Source: Burkholderia sp. 8Y
Lineage (GTDB): Bacteria; Pseudomonadota; Gammaproteobacteria; Burkholderiales; Burkholderiaceae
DNA length: 64,000 nt
NCBI RefSeq assembly: GCF_902506145.1
Contig: NZ_LR733519.1
Coordinates: 964,582-1,028,581 of the forward strand
Direction: 5' to 3'
Below the pieces are notes generated by a model. The model was not told the DNA's origin and searched no databases. It worked only from the letters and a program-made list of their open reading frames with translations. Below, in pieces: positions 26,827 to 35,914 of the stretch. The position numbers were made by a program, and so were the translations under genes. Every line of letters begins with the position of its first letter. Positions within the stretch are counted from its first letter, which is position 1.

Positions 26827-28368
26827 CTATTTGAGCCCGAGGCGTCGCGCGAGCCGGTTTAGGTTCGCCCGGTCGATGCCCAACTCACGCGCCGTCGACG
26901 CCCAGTTCTGCTGATTGCGCGCGAGGGCATCGAGAACCAGCGTGCGCTCGTATGCCGTGACGGCTTCGCGCAGGCCGACGGCGGGCGCATCGACGGCGGG
27001 CGCGCTTGGCGGTGCGATGCTGGCCGTATCGCCGATACCGAAGTCGGCGGCGGTCAGCGTCAGAATGCGCGGCCGTTCGCGATGCGCCGAGAGAGCCTTC
27101 AACGCGCTTCGCCCGATCAGATGCTCCAGTTCGCGCACGTTGCCCGGCCAGCGATAGGCAAGAAGCGCGGCCTGCGCATCAGCGGAAAGACGCAGGCTCA
27201 ACAGACCCAGCCGCGAGCGGTTCTCTTCGAGAAAGTAGCCGGCAAGCAGCAAAACATCGCGGCCGCGCTCGCGCAGCGGCGGAACGACGAGCGGATACAC
27301 CGACAAGCGGTGATACAGGTCCGCGCGAAACCGTCCAGCGCGCACTTCCTCGGCCAGATCGCGGTTCGTCGCGGCGATCAGCCGCACATCCACGCGATGC
27401 TCGCTATCCGAACCGATGCGCTGCAATTGGCCGTTCTGCAAGACGCGCAGCAGCTTGGCCTGCACGGCAAGCGGCAGTTCGCCGACTTCATCGAGGAACA
27501 GCGTGCCGCCGTCCGCCAGCTCGAACTTGCCGCGCCGATCCGCCGACGCGCCCGAGAACGCCCCGCGCACGTGCCCGAAAAGCTCGCTTTCGACCAGCGT
27601 ATCGGGCAGCGCCGCGCAGTTGAGGCTCACGAGCGGCTTGTCGGCGCGCGGCGAACGCGCGTGAATCTCCGACGCGACGAGTTCCTTCCCGACGCCCGTC
27701 TCGCCGGTGATCAGCACGGTCAGATCGCTCGACGCGACCGTGCCTATCTCTTCGAGCAGATGCTTGTGCTGCGCGCTGCTGCCGATCATCTCGCGGCGGC
27801 GCGGGCCGCTTGCCTGCCGGAACACTTCGGCGCGTTGCCGTTCGGCCTCGCTGCTGCGCGCGAGCCGCTCGATGCGTTCGGCGACGCTCACGGTCGCCGC
27901 GGTCAGACTCAGGAACGCCTGCAGCGAAGCCATGTCGAGGCCGTCGAAGCGCGCGGGATCGAGCGCATCGAGCGTCAGCACGCCCCAGGGCCGGCCGCCG
28001 ATGAAAAGCGGGCTGCCGAGGCAATCGTGGACTTCGAGATGCGCGCCCGCGTGCGTGACGAGGCCGTCGTACGGATCGGGAAGACTCGAATGGGCGGGAA
28101 AGCGCGTCGGCTCCGGGCGCGCGAGGATGCGAGCGAAGCGCGGATGATCGCGCACGAGAAAGCGCCGGCCGAGCGTATCGCTCGACAAGCCGTCGATGGC
28201 GAGCGGCACCAGCGTGTCACCGTCGAGCCGCAGGAGCGCGGCGGCATCGCTCGGGAAGAGCGCGCGCAGCGTGCTCAGCAGCCGGCGGTAACGCTCGGCC
28301 TCAGGCATCTCCTGCGACAGGTCTTCGATGAGCGGCACCAAGGCGTCGAGCACGACGCGCGAAGTCAT
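26827..28368 (-). CDS. norR: NO-responsive sigma54 activator NorR
   Basis: A 513-residue protein. The GAF domain keeps the iron-site pattern of E. coli Nor[16 protein letters not shown] and LTLDAL, giving the Asp and Cys ligands plus RRF. The AAA+ domain has Walker A GETGVGKE and the sigma54 loop GAFSGA instead of the usual GAFTGA. The C-terminus is a Fis-type helix-turn-helix ([20 protein letters not shown]). An in-frame ATG at 28413 would place two NorR-like sites inside the gene, so ATG 28368 is preferred. It is divergent from hmp, its expected target. Confidence 0.92.
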   Translation of the reverse strand: MTSRVVLDALVPLIEDLSQEMPEAERYRRLLSTLRALFPSDAAALLRLDGDTLVPLAIDGLSSDTLGRRFLVRDHPRFARILARPEPTRFPAHSSLPDPYDGLVTHAGAHLEVHDCLGSPLFIGGRPWGVLTLDALDPARFDGLDMASLQAFLSLTAATVSVAERIERLARSSEAERQRAEVFRQASGPRRREMIGSSAQHKHLLEEIGTVASSDLTVLITGETGVGKELVASEIHARSPRADKPLVSLNCAALPDTLVESELFGHVRGAFSGASADRRGKFELADGGTLFLDEVGELPLAVQAKLLRVLQNGQLQRIGSDSEHRVDVRLIAATNRDLAEEVRAGRFRADLYHRLSVYPLVVPPLRERGRDVLLLAGYFLEENRSRLGLLSLRLSADAQAALLAYRWPGNVRELEHLIGRSALKALSAHRERPRILTLTAADFGIGDTASIAPPSAPAVDAPAVGLREAVTAYERTLVLDALARNQQNWASTARELGIDRANLNRLARRLGLK

Positions 28369-28383
28369 TGCGACCACATTGGC

Positions 28384-28453
28384 AGTCTTTTGGACTAGGG
28401 TCGAATCGACCATGATCTTTCGTAAATGGTTGAATATACGTGTATTCTATACT
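28384..28453. promoter_or_regulatory. Cluster of four NorR-like binding sites
   Basis: Four GT-N7-AC elements lie in 70 bases: 28384-28396 (AGT-N7-ACT), 28399-28411 (GGT-N7-ACC, a perfect palindrome GGTCGA-A-TCGACC), 28428-28440 (GGT-N7-ACG) and 28441-28453 (TGT-N7-ACT). Known NorR sites in E. coli are GT-N7-AC and in Ralstonia GGT-N7-ACC. The sites lie between norR and hmp. Confidence 0.75.
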
Positions 28454-28468
28454 GGCACGGAATCTGTA
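28453..28468 (+). promoter_or_regulatory. Sigma54-type promoter candidate for hmp
   Basis: TGGCACG (28453-28459) is a perfect -24 element. Four bases later CTGTA (28464-28468) replaces the usual TTGCA, with GT where the -12 GC should be. It lies 65 bases before the hmp ATG. The match is half perfect, so the promoter is likely but may be weak. Confidence 0.5.
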
Positions 28469-28532
28469 TATCTGCAGCACATAAACCGCTTGCGGAGCAC
28501 GTCTGCTCCGCCCTTGTCACGAGGACTACACC

Positions 28533-29717
28533 ATGCTGTCAGCAGAACACCGTGCCATCATCAAAGCCACCGTCCCGCTTCTGGAAAGCGGCGGCGAGGC
28601 GCTCACGCGCCACTTCTACGCCACGATGCTGAACGAACACCCCGAAGTGCGTCCGATGTTCAACCAGGCGCATCAGGCGAGCGGCGCCCAGCAGCGCGCG
28701 CTCGCCCACGGCGTGCTGATGTACGCGCGTCATATTGACGAACTCGAGAAGCTCGGCGGACTCGTCGGTCAGATCATCAACAAGCACGTCGCGCTGAACA
28801 TACAGCCGGAGCATTATCCGATCGTCGGAAGCTGCCTGCTCAGGTCGATCCGCGAAGTGCTCGGCGCGGAAATCGCCACCGATGCCGTGATCGAAGCGTG
28901 GGCCGCTGCCTATGGTCAGCTTGCCGATCTGCTGATCGGGCTGGAAGAAGGCATCTACAGCGAGCGCGAGCACGCGCCGGGCGGATGGCGTGGCACGCGG
29001 CGCTTCGTCGTTGCCCGCAAGGTCGCGGAAAGCGATGAGATCACGTCCTTCTATCTCGTGCCGGAAGACGGCGGCAGCCTGCTCGATTTCCATCCGGGCC
29101 AGTACATCGGGCTGCGCCTGTTCATCGACGGCGAGGAACTGCGTCGCAATTATTCGCTGTCGGCGGCGCCCAACGGCCGCGACTATCGCATCAGCGTGAA
29201 GCGCGAGAAAGAAGGCAAAGTGTCGAGCTTCCTGCACGACCAGGTTCAGGAACATGACACGCTCGATCTTTATCCGCCCGCGGGCGACTTCAAGCTCGAG
29301 CACGGCGATAAGCCGCTCGTTCTGATCAGCGGCGGCGTGGGCATCACGCCGACGCTCGCCATGCTGCACGCCGCGCTCGCCGCGACCAAGCGTCCGATCC
29401 ACTTCATCCACGCAGCGCGGCACGGCGGCGCGCACGCGTTCCGCGAGACCATCGATGAACTGGCCGCGCGTCATCCGCAACTGAAGCGCTTCTATTGCTA
29501 CGAGCATCGGCGCGACGGCGATAACGAGGCGCACGGTTTCGGCTTCGTCAATGAGACGCTGCTCAATGCGTGGCTGCCGAAGAACCGCGATGTCGACGCG
29601 TATTTTCTCGGACCGAAATCGTTCATGCGGGCGGTGAAGAAGCATCTGAAGGCGCTGGGCGTGCCCGAGGCGCAGAGCCGCTACGAATTCTTCGGGCCGG
29701 CTGCGGCGCTCGACTGA
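28533..29717 (+). CDS. hmp: Nitric oxide dioxygenase (flavohemoglobin)
   Basis: A 394-residue protein of exact family length. The globin domain is at 1-138 with proximal His85 and the conserved Tyr in HFYATML. The FAD domain (about 150-260) has RNYSLS and GQYIGLR, and the NAD domain has GGVGITPTLAML. It oxidises NO to nitrate with NADPH and O2. GAGGA lies just before the ATG. Upstream NorR-like sites and divergent norR explain its induction by NO. A strong terminator follows. Confidence 0.96.
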   Translation: MLSAEHRAIIKATVPLLESGGEALTRHFYATMLNEHPEVRPMFNQAHQASGAQQRALAHGVLMYARHIDELEKLGGLVGQIINKHVALNIQPEHYPIVGSCLLRSIREVLGAEIATDAVIEAWAAAYGQLADLLIGLEEGIYSEREHAPGGWRGTRRFVVARKVAESDEITSFYLVPEDGGSLLDFHPGQYIGLRLFIDGEELRRNYSLSAAPNGRDYRISVKREKEGKVSSFLHDQVQEHDTLDLYPPAGDFKLEHGDKPLVLISGGVGITPTLAMLHAALAATKRPIHFIHAARHGGAHAFRETIDELAARHPQLKRFYCYEHRRDGDNEAHGFGFVNETLLNAWLPKNRDVDAYFLGPKSFMRAVKKHLKALGVPEAQSRYEFFGPAAALD

Positions 29718-29734
29718 TTGCTGTTCCGCGTCAA

Positions 29735-29773
29735 GAAAACGGACCCGCGCTGGCTAACGGCGGGTCCGTTTTC
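29735..29773 (+). terminator. Rho-independent terminator of hmp
   Basis: A perfect 14-bp stem (29735-29748 with 29760-29773) encloses an 11-base loop and ends in TTTTC, 17 bases after the hmp stop codon. Confidence 0.85.
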
Positions 29774-29916
29774 ACGTTCCCCGAACCGGTTAAGGCGGAG
29801 CGCAGTGGTCACCCAAAATTTCCGAAAAACGGTCATTTGATATCGCCACCCGTACGCCTATTCTGTGTCTGTCGCGCCGCTACTGGCGCACTCTTCAACC
29901 GATCAAGGACACCATC

Positions 29917-30354
29917 ATGGAACAGCGTCTCGATTTCTACAAAGCCAGCCCCGCCGCCGTCAAGGCGCTCCTCGGCGTCGAGGAACGCATCGGCAAATCG
30001 TCGATTGAAAAGTCGCTGGCCGAACTCGTGCGGCTGCGCGCTTCGCAGATCAACGGCTGCGCGTTCTGCGTCGACATGCACACGTCGGACGCCCGCAAGG
30101 GTGGCGAAACGGAACGCCGGCTGGCGACGGTGGTCGTGTGGCGCGAGACGCCGTTCTTCACGGACCGAGAACGCGCCGCGCTGGAATGGACGGAAGCGGT
30201 GACGCTCGTCTCGCACGATCACGTTCCCGATGCAGTGTGGAAAGCGGTGAGGCCGCATTTCAGCGATGAAGAGCTTGTCGACCTGACGTTGCTTGTCTCG
30301 GCGATCAATAGCTGGAACCGCCTCGCGATCGCGTTTCGCAAAATGCCTGCCTGA
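29917..30354 (+). CDS. AhpD-like alkylhydroperoxidase (carboxymuconolactone decarboxylase family)
   Basis: A 145-residue all-helical protein. The core motif is INGCAFCVDMHTSDARKGGE, with the redox CxxC pair and following His of AhpD-type peroxidases. AhpD-like proteins reduce peroxides using a lipoamide-type donor. The cupin gene starts 10 bases after its stop, so the two are likely co-transcribed. Confidence 0.9.
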   Translation: MEQRLDFYKASPAAVKALLGVEERIGKSSIEKSLAELVRLRASQINGCAFCVDMHTSDARKGGETERRLATVVVWRETPFFTDRERAALEWTEAVTLVSHDHVPDAVWKAVRPHFSDEELVDLTLLVSAINSWNRLAIAFRKMPA

Positions 30355-30364
30355 GGAGCGCATC

Positions 30365-30769
30365 GTGACGATACGCCGAATAGCGTGGCTGACGGCGATG
30401 GTGCTTTGCAGTGCGAGCGCCTTCGCGCATGACGGCGAGTCCGAAACGGTCACGCCGGTCATGAAACAGGCGGTGCCGGAGGCCGCGGGCAAGAACGTGC
30501 TGCTTGCCACCGTCGCATACAAGCCGGGACAGGCTTCGGAGCCGCATCGGCATCCGGGATCGATCTTCGCCTATGTGCTCGAGGGACACGTCGTCTCGCA
30601 GCTGGAAGGATCGGCTGCGAAAACGTACGGGCCGGGCGAGTCGTGGTATGAGCCGCCGGGCGCGCGTCATATCGTGTCGAAGAACGCGAGCGACACCGAG
30701 CCGGCGAAGCTGCTTGTGTTCGCGATTGCCGGTGAAGGACAGGCGGTTAAGTTGCCGATTGGACACTAA
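30365..30769 (+). CDS. Exported cupin-domain protein
   Basis: A 134-residue protein with a signal peptide (cleavage after AFA, residue 21) and one cupin barrel. Metal-ligand motif 1 is SEPHRHPGSIFAYVLEG and motif 2 is PPGARH. GTG 30365 is preferred because GAGGAG lies 7 bases upstream and the encoded signal peptide is complete. Function unknown; perhaps partner of the AhpD-like enzyme. Confidence 0.87.
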   Translation: MTIRRIAWLTAMVLCSASAFAHDGESETVTPVMKQAVPEAAGKNVLLATVAYKPGQASEPHRHPGSIFAYVLEGHVVSQLEGSAAKTYGPGESWYEPPGARHIVSKNASDTEPAKLLVFAIAGEGQAVKLPIGH

Positions 30770-30914
30770 GGGCCACGGCGGGGACGTTGCGGGGGATGCG
30801 ACGCCTCATTCGGCCGGCGCGCGGACGTTGCCAACGCGGCGCGAAGCATCCGCCGCCACGGTGCTGACTTTCAGACAAACGCACTGTTCCTCGCCCATTG
30901 CAGCGTGTAACTAT

Positions 30915-30937
30915 CTCCCCGACTTCGTATCGGGGAG
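30915..30937 (+). promoter_or_regulatory. Hairpin just upstream of the toxin-like gene
   Basis: CTCCCCGA and TCGGGGAG form a perfect 8-bp stem with a 7-base loop, ending 9 bases before the TTG start. Its right arm contains GGGGAG, the only ribosome-site candidate for that gene, so the hairpin could hide the site. Confidence 0.45.
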
Positions 30938-30946
30938 CACGCACAA

Positions 30947-31759
30947 TTGCCTAGCAGGATAAGAGCCGACAAGTGGTCGCTCACGTTGTATCTAAGACGC
31001 GACAGACACTTCGTCAACGCGGACGAGAGACTGCGCGCCGCCGAAGGCAGGCGAAGGTTTCTGGCCGATGCGGCCGACTGGATGCACGATCCGGCGTTCA
31101 TGGCGAAGCTGCAAGCGGTATTAGGCATCGACGACGCCGACGTTTCCAACGCGCGATGGAAGGTTCGGCGCGCCATCGAATCGGGTGAGTTGGTCACGAT
31201 AGCGGATAGGCCGGGAAGCGGTCTCTGCGGCAGCCACGGCGGCGACATGCCGACGCCGCGTTCGGTGACGTTCACGCCGTCGCAGCTTTTCAGGGGCGCG
31301 CCGCGCATAGCGAGCGTTCCCTCGTACGAGCGCCCTGCTCCCATTCGGCTTTTCGCTGACGACTGCATGGCGGCGTGGCTTGCGAAGCCGGGGGATCGGC
31401 TGCCGGATGGCAGGATTGCGCGGGCTATCGGCAGCCTACGTGATGAAAGCCGCGGCGATTTAGTGCGAGAGAGCTTCGGTGACGCTGACAATGGCATTTT
31501 TGCCGACGCAACGCCGTTCGACTATCAGCCGGGCGATGCCAGCGATGCTATGCAGACGGCTTGGTTACCGAGCACTGGTGGCCCACCGAATAGTTGGCTC
31601 GAGAATCCATCAGGGAAAAAGCAATGGCGCTACTACGACGAAAACGGGAATGCGGCGGTGGACATCGACTTCGCCCATGATCACGGATTCGGCGCACCGC
31701 ATTCGCACAACTGGGATGACGGCGCGCGTGATGCAGGAAATCCCGTATCAATTTTATGA
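30947..31759 (+). CDS. Putative polymorphic toxin, His-rich C-terminal domain
   Basis: A 270-residue protein without a signal peptide. The N-terminal 90 residues are helical and end NARWKVRRAIESGELVTI, like the second cassette at 56-57 kb. A linker with ASVPSYERPAPIRLF follows. The last 60 residues look like a secreted nuclease-type toxin, with WRYYDENGNAAVDIDFAHD then GFGAPHSHNW, giving Asp and His that could bind metal. A small gene follows after 6 bases, as expected for immunity. The start is weak (TTG with GGGGAG upstream), so the N-terminus may be wrong or truncated. No secretion gene is nearby. Confidence 0.6.
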   Translation: MPSRIRADKWSLTLYLRRDRHFVNADERLRAAEGRRRFLADAADWMHDPAFMAKLQAVLGIDDADVSNARWKVRRAIESGELVTIADRPGSGLCGSHGGDMPTPRSVTFTPSQLFRGAPRIASVPSYERPAPIRLFADDCMAAWLAKPGDRLPDGRIARAIGSLRDESRGDLVRESFGDADNGIFADATPFDYQPGDASDAMQTAWLPSTGGPPNSWLENPSGKKQWRYYDENGNAAVDIDFAHDHGFGAPHSHNWDDGARDAGNPVSIL

Positions 31760-31765
31760 GCCGTT

Positions 31766-32137
31766 ATGGACATTCTGAACAAGTACGTATGCTTTCACGA
31801 TTGGCAGATCAACTCACTTTCATGTCGCGAAGGCAGTAGGCTCGTCCTGGGCCTGTCTTTCGACGCAAAGCGGGCCGAACTCGCGTTTGTTGGAACTAGC
31901 CGGTGTGTAGTCGAGCACTTTGCCATCTTGAATATCGTGTACGAGATTGAAGTGCTTCCGGCAGAGGGGGCCGAATATCAGTCGGCTTTGACGCTGTTAG
32001 CCAAGTCCGACCAATTCGGCAAAACGCGCGGAAGCCTGATCGCCCGAGTCTACGCGGCTGCTGGGGCCGAAATGACCGTCGAATGTGAATCGCTGGAAGT
32101 GACGGACATGACGGCAACGCATCAACTACGGAACTAG
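31766..32137 (+). CDS. Putative immunity protein for the adjacent toxin
   Basis: A 123-residue acidic protein beginning MDILNKYVCFHDWQINSLS, then beta-rich. I do not recognise the family. Evidence for an immunity role is position only: same strand, 6 bases after the toxin-like gene. Base composition looks more AT-rich than the surrounding genes, consistent with an acquired cassette. Confidence 0.5.
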   Translation: MDILNKYVCFHDWQINSLSCREGSRLVLGLSFDAKRAELAFVGTSRCVVEHFAILNIVYEIEVLPAEGAEYQSALTLLAKSDQFGKTRGSLIARVYAAAGAEMTVECESLEVTDMTATHQLRN

Positions 32138-32204
32138 CGCGCGACGAACAGAGCCATCTGCAAGCGGCAGGCTGCGACCCAACGTACCGAATCGGCGAGG
32201 CAAA

Positions 32205-32230
32205 GCCCGGCAGTAACGTACCTGCCGGGC
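32205..32230 (+). terminator. Hairpin after the toxin-immunity pair
   Basis: GCCCGGCAG and CTGCCGGGC form a perfect 9-bp stem with an 8-base loop, about 70 bases after the immunity stop. No T-run follows. Confidence 0.5.
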
Positions 32231-32328
32231 GATGGGCGTGGCGCTTAGGGGAATCCGCTACACGCATTCACGTGACGTCAAACGCTCCACGCCGATCAGA
32301 CCGCGCCCCGAGCCACCCACATCACTCG

Positions 32329-33738
32329 TCAAAACACATTAACCGGCACATTCACCATCAGCCGATAAACGTCGCTCGAAGCATCCGAGTAATACGCGCT
32401 TCCCACATGGTGCATGTAATAGAACTTCACCGACGTATTCTTGAACTTGCCATCCGGCACCGTGTAACTCGGAATAATGCCGAATTCATGATGCGTGCCG
32501 TGCACCGGCTCGCCATTCACGATATAGCTGCTCGCGTTCACGGTGCCGCTATTGGCCATGGCGCTGCCGTCGGCGCCCCAGCCGTACGCGACCCATGTCG
32601 TCACCTTGACGCCGGGCACGCCATAGTCTTTCAGGTTCAGTGAATACGACAGGCTCACGGATTTTTCGTGCGGCTGATTATAGTCGACATCCAGCGAATT
32701 GGACAGATAATCGCCGCCCGACTCGTGCATGTAATCGAACATCTGGTCGCCGAGAATTTGCTGGAAGGCGAATTGCAGCGTATGCGCGCCGTGCGTGCCG
32801 GCGAGCGCCAGGCTATACGCGTTATTGTTGATCGGGCCTTGACGCTTGTCGCCGATCGCGCCCGTGTAGTAATAGTTGAGCGCGCCCGTCCAGCGCACCG
32901 ACTTCGCGTCGCCAATGCTCTGCGTCGCCGAAAGATAGTACTGCTGCCACACGTTGTTCGCGACGCTGCCGTAGAGCGTGACGGCGGTATCGTCACCGCG
33001 CGTCCAGTCGCCGCCAAAGTACGTGAACTGCGATACGTGCTTGCCGCCATATTCAGTCGACAGCCCCGTCACGGTCGTCATGCCGCGCGAGATCACGCCG
33101 TCCACCGTGCCGGCCTTCAGCGTGAGATTCTTGAACTCGTCGCTCGCGAGCGAGAAGCCGCGATAAGTCGGCGGCAGCGCGCGGTTGTCGTGCGGCACGA
33201 GGAACGGGTTATCGAAGAGTTGCTGGCCATACTTGAGCACCGTATTCGACACGCGCGCCTTCACGTCCCACACGCCGGGATAGGCCCACGCGAGCTGGTT
33301 CGCGCCGCCGCCGTCCGTGCCGACGTGAACGCGCGTGCCCGCGCCCTTGCCGCCGTTCAGCTTGAACGCGCCGAACAGAGAGACATCGCCGCCGAGCCCG
33401 ATCAAGCCGCGCGTGAAGCCGGATTCGAACGCCGCCTGCGCGCCGAGCACCCAAGCGTCCTTCTTTTCTGCGCCCTTCGGTTCGAAATGCTCCGTGAAAG
33501 ACCGGCCCAGCACGTTGAAATGCGAATCTTCGATAAAGCCCTTCGATTTGGCCTGATTGCTCACCGGCGCATCCGCTTCCGTATTGGGCGGCGAACTTGG
33601 GACAGCTTCGGTATGGCGTGAAAGCGGCTCCGTGTCGGCGCCCGCACTGGCTTCCTGACCATACGCGGCCACATTCGCGGCCATGACGCCGCTAAAAAGC
33701 AAAATCGAAAGTGCGACTGAAAGTTTTTCTTTTTTCAT
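32329..33738 (-). CDS. OprD family outer-membrane porin
   Basis: A 469-residue protein with a signal peptide (cleavage after the VAAYGQ region, about residue 25). The amphipathic beta-barrel follows and ends in the aromatic residue of VNVPVNVF. OprD hallmarks are FIEDSHFNVLGRS near the start and GGDVSLFGAFKLNGGKG. OprD porins take up basic amino acids, peptides or aromatic acids. Its position directly after a dipeptide ABC importer suggests peptide uptake. ATG 33738 has GGAGA 8 bases upstream, better than TTG 33753. Confidence 0.9.
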   Translation of the reverse strand: MKKEKLSVALSILLFSGVMAANVAAYGQEASAGADTEPLSRHTEAVPSSPPNTEADAPVSNQAKSKGFIEDSHFNVLGRSFTEHFEPKGAEKKDAWVLGAQAAFESGFTRGLIGLGGDVSLFGAFKLNGGKGAGTRVHVGTDGGGANQLAWAYPGVWDVKARVSNTVLKYGQQLFDNPFLVPHDNRALPPTYRGFSLASDEFKNLTLKAGTVDGVISRGMTTVTGLSTEYGGKHVSQFTYFGGDWTRGDDTAVTLYGSVANNVWQQYYLSATQSIGDAKSVRWTGALNYYYTGAIGDKRQGPINNNAYSLALAGTHGAHTLQFAFQQILGDQMFDYMHESGGDYLSNSLDVDYNQPHEKSVSLSYSLNLKDYGVPGVKVTTWVAYGWGADGSAMANSGTVNASSYIVNGEPVHGTHHEFGIIPSYTVPDGKFKNTSVKFYYMHHVGSAYYSDASSDVYRLMVNVPVNVF

Positions 33739-33927
33739 GATAAGTATCTCCAAACAACTGACTCAACCTGCGGACTGCACAATCCAACAAACAAAATCGA
33801 CGGCTGCAACGAGCCGCGCCCGGCGACCGAACAGGTCGGGGCAAACGCAACGCGGTTGCGGTCCAAAAAACTAGCGACGCGCGCTTAAGGTTCCTTCGCC
33901 CCCGCATGACCTGATAGAGCGCGGGCG

Positions 33928-34920
33928 TCAGGCGAAGAAGCACGCGGCCGACGCGCCCTCACCCAGCGCGCGCAGCGCGGGCGTTTCCTGCGAGCAGCGC
34001 GCCTGTGCCGTCGGGCAACGCGTATGGAACACGCAGCCTGAAGGCGGATCGATGGGGCTCGGAATATCGCCCGACAGAATCTGCACCGTCTTGCCGCGCT
34101 CGATGGCCGGATCGGGCACCGGCACCGCCGACAGCAGCGCGCGCGTGTACGGATGACGCGGCGTGTCGTAGAGCGCGTGCTTGTCGGCGAGCTCCATCAC
34201 GCGGCCGAGGTACATCACCATGACGCGGTCCGAGATATGGCGCACCACCGCCAGATCGTGCGCGATGAAGATCAGCGAGAGCTTCATCTCCGCCTGCAGC
34301 GACTTCAGCAGATTGACGATCTGCGCCTGAATGGAGACGTCGAGCGCGGAAACGGGTTCGTCGCAGATGACGAGCTTCGGTTCGACGATCAGCGCCCGCG
34401 CAATCCCAATACGCTGACACTGCCCGCCCGAGAACTCGTGCGGATAGCGGTTGATCATCTGTTCGCGCAGGCCCACTTTCGTCATCATCGCGCGCACGCG
34501 GGCATCGCTTTCCGGCTTGCCGATGCCCGGCCGATGCTCCGTCAACGGCTCCGCGATGATCTGCCCGACCGTCATGCGCGGATCGAGCGACGCGAGCGGA
34601 TCCTGAAAGATCATCTGCGCGTCGGCGCGCAACGCATGCCATGCGCGCTGTGACGCGCGCGTGAGGTCCGCGCCCATCCACACGATTTCACCGCTCGTCG
34701 CGGGAATCAGGTTCAGGATGGCGCGCGAAAGCGTCGACTTGCCGCAGCCCGATTCGCCGACCACGCCGAGCGTTTCGCCCGCGCGAAGCTCGAAGCTCAC
34801 GCCGTCGACGGCCTTCAGCGTGCGCGAGGCCGCCCACGGCAGACGGCTCTTGGCCTTCACCTGGAAATGCACGCGCATGTCGCGCACCGAAAGAATGGTC
34901 GATGCCGTCACGTCAGACAT
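33928..34920 (-). CDS. Dipeptide ABC transporter ATP-binding protein, DppF type
   Basis: A 330-residue ATPase. Walker A is GESGCGKST, the ABC signature is FSGGQCQR and Walker B is LVICDEPVSALD. The C-terminal oligopeptide/dipeptide domain has GDIPSPIDPPSGC plus CP and C residues typical of the Fe-S-like C-terminal motif. It overlaps the DppD-type gene by 8 bases and forms the last gene of the importer operon. Confidence 0.92.
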   Translation of the reverse strand: MSDVTASTILSVRDMRVHFQVKAKSRLPWAASRTLKAVDGVSFELRAGETLGVVGESGCGKSTLSRAILNLIPATSGEIVWMGADLTRASQRAWHALRADAQMIFQDPLASLDPRMTVGQIIAEPLTEHRPGIGKPESDARVRAMMTKVGLREQMINRYPHEFSGGQCQRIGIARALIVEPKLVICDEPVSALDVSIQAQIVNLLKSLQAEMKLSLIFIAHDLAVVRHISDRVMVMYLGRVMELADKHALYDTPRHPYTRALLSAVPVPDPAIERGKTVQILSGDIPSPIDPPSGCVFHTRCPTAQARCSQETPALRALGEGASAACFFA

Positions 34921-35911
34921 GGCTTGTCTCCCGATAGCGCGTCTTCAACGCATCGACGGGCCGATGGCACGCGCGCAGCCAGTGCGCGCCGTCCACGGCG
35001 GTAAGCGCGGGCGCGCGCTCGGCGCACTCGGCGGCGGCATCGGCGCAACGCTCGTGGAACGGACAGCCCGCCGGCGGATGCGCCATGTTCGGCGGATTGC
35101 CCGGAATCCCCGTGAGTTCGCCGCCCTGCTGATCCAGCCGCGGCAACGCGCGCAGCAAGCCGATGGTGTACGGATGCGAGGGCTTCGCGAACAGCGTGGC
35201 CGCGTCGCACTGTTCCATCACGCGGCCGCCGTACATGACCATGACCTTCTCGCACAGGCCCGCAACGACGCCGAGATCGTGCGTGATCAGCACGATGGAC
35301 GTGCCGAAGTCGCGCTGCAAATCACGCAGCAGTTGCAGCACCTGCGCCTGCACGGTGACGTCGAGCGCGGTGGTCGGCTCGTCGGCGAACAGCACTTCGG
35401 GCTCGCAGAGCAGCGCCATCGCGATCATCACGCGCTGCCGCATGCCGCCCGACAACTCGTGCGGATACTGTCCGATGCGATGCGCCGCCTCGGGAATACG
35501 CACGGCCTCGAGCATGGCGATCGCCCGCTTCTTCGCCTCGCGGCGCGTCATGTTCTTGTGCAGTTCGAGCACTTCGGTCATTTGCCGCTCGATCGTCAGG
35601 TACGGATTGAGCGAGCTCATCGGGTCCTGAAAGATCATCGAGAGGCGGTTGCCGCGCAGGCGGTTCAGCGCCTTGGCGGACAGGCCGAGCAGGTTCTCGC
35701 CGCGATACAGCGCGCGCCCGCTGGCGCGCCCGTTCGACGCCAGCAGCCCGAGCATCGCGAGCACGGTCTGACTTTTGCCCGACCCCGATTCGCCGACGAT
35801 GCCGAGCGTTTCGCCCTCTTCCAGCGTGAAGCTCACGCCGTTGACCGCGCGCACGGCGGCGTCATGCGTCGCGAATTCCACTCGCAGATCGTTGATTTCG
35901 ACTAGCGGCAT
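34913..35911 (-). CDS. Dipeptide ABC transporter ATP-binding protein, DppD type
   Basis: A 332-residue ATPase. Walker A is GESGSGKSQ, the signature is LSGGMRQR and Walker B is VLFADEPTTALD. The C-terminal peptide-importer tail has PPAGCPFHERC. It pairs with the DppF-type subunit to drive the importer and starts 3 bases after the permease stop. Confidence 0.92.
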   Translation of the reverse strand: MPLVEINDLRVEFATHDAAVRAVNGVSFTLEEGETLGIVGESGSGKSQTVLAMLGLLASNGRASGRALYRGENLLGLSAKALNRLRGNRLSMIFQDPMSSLNPYLTIERQMTEVLELHKNMTRREAKKRAIAMLEAVRIPEAAHRIGQYPHELSGGMRQRVMIAMALLCEPEVLFADEPTTALDVTVQAQVLQLLRDLQRDFGTSIVLITHDLGVVAGLCEKVMVMYGGRVMEQCDAATLFAKPSHPYTIGLLRALPRLDQQGGELTGIPGNPPNMAHPPAGCPFHERCADAAAECAERAPALTAVDGAHWLRACHRPVDALKTRYRETSHV

Positions 35912-35914
35912 GGC

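Noticed and set aside
28539-29645. A 368-codon minus-strand frame opposite hmp
   Set aside because: Composition is typical of GC-rich shadow frames, and hmp is unmistakable on the plus strand.
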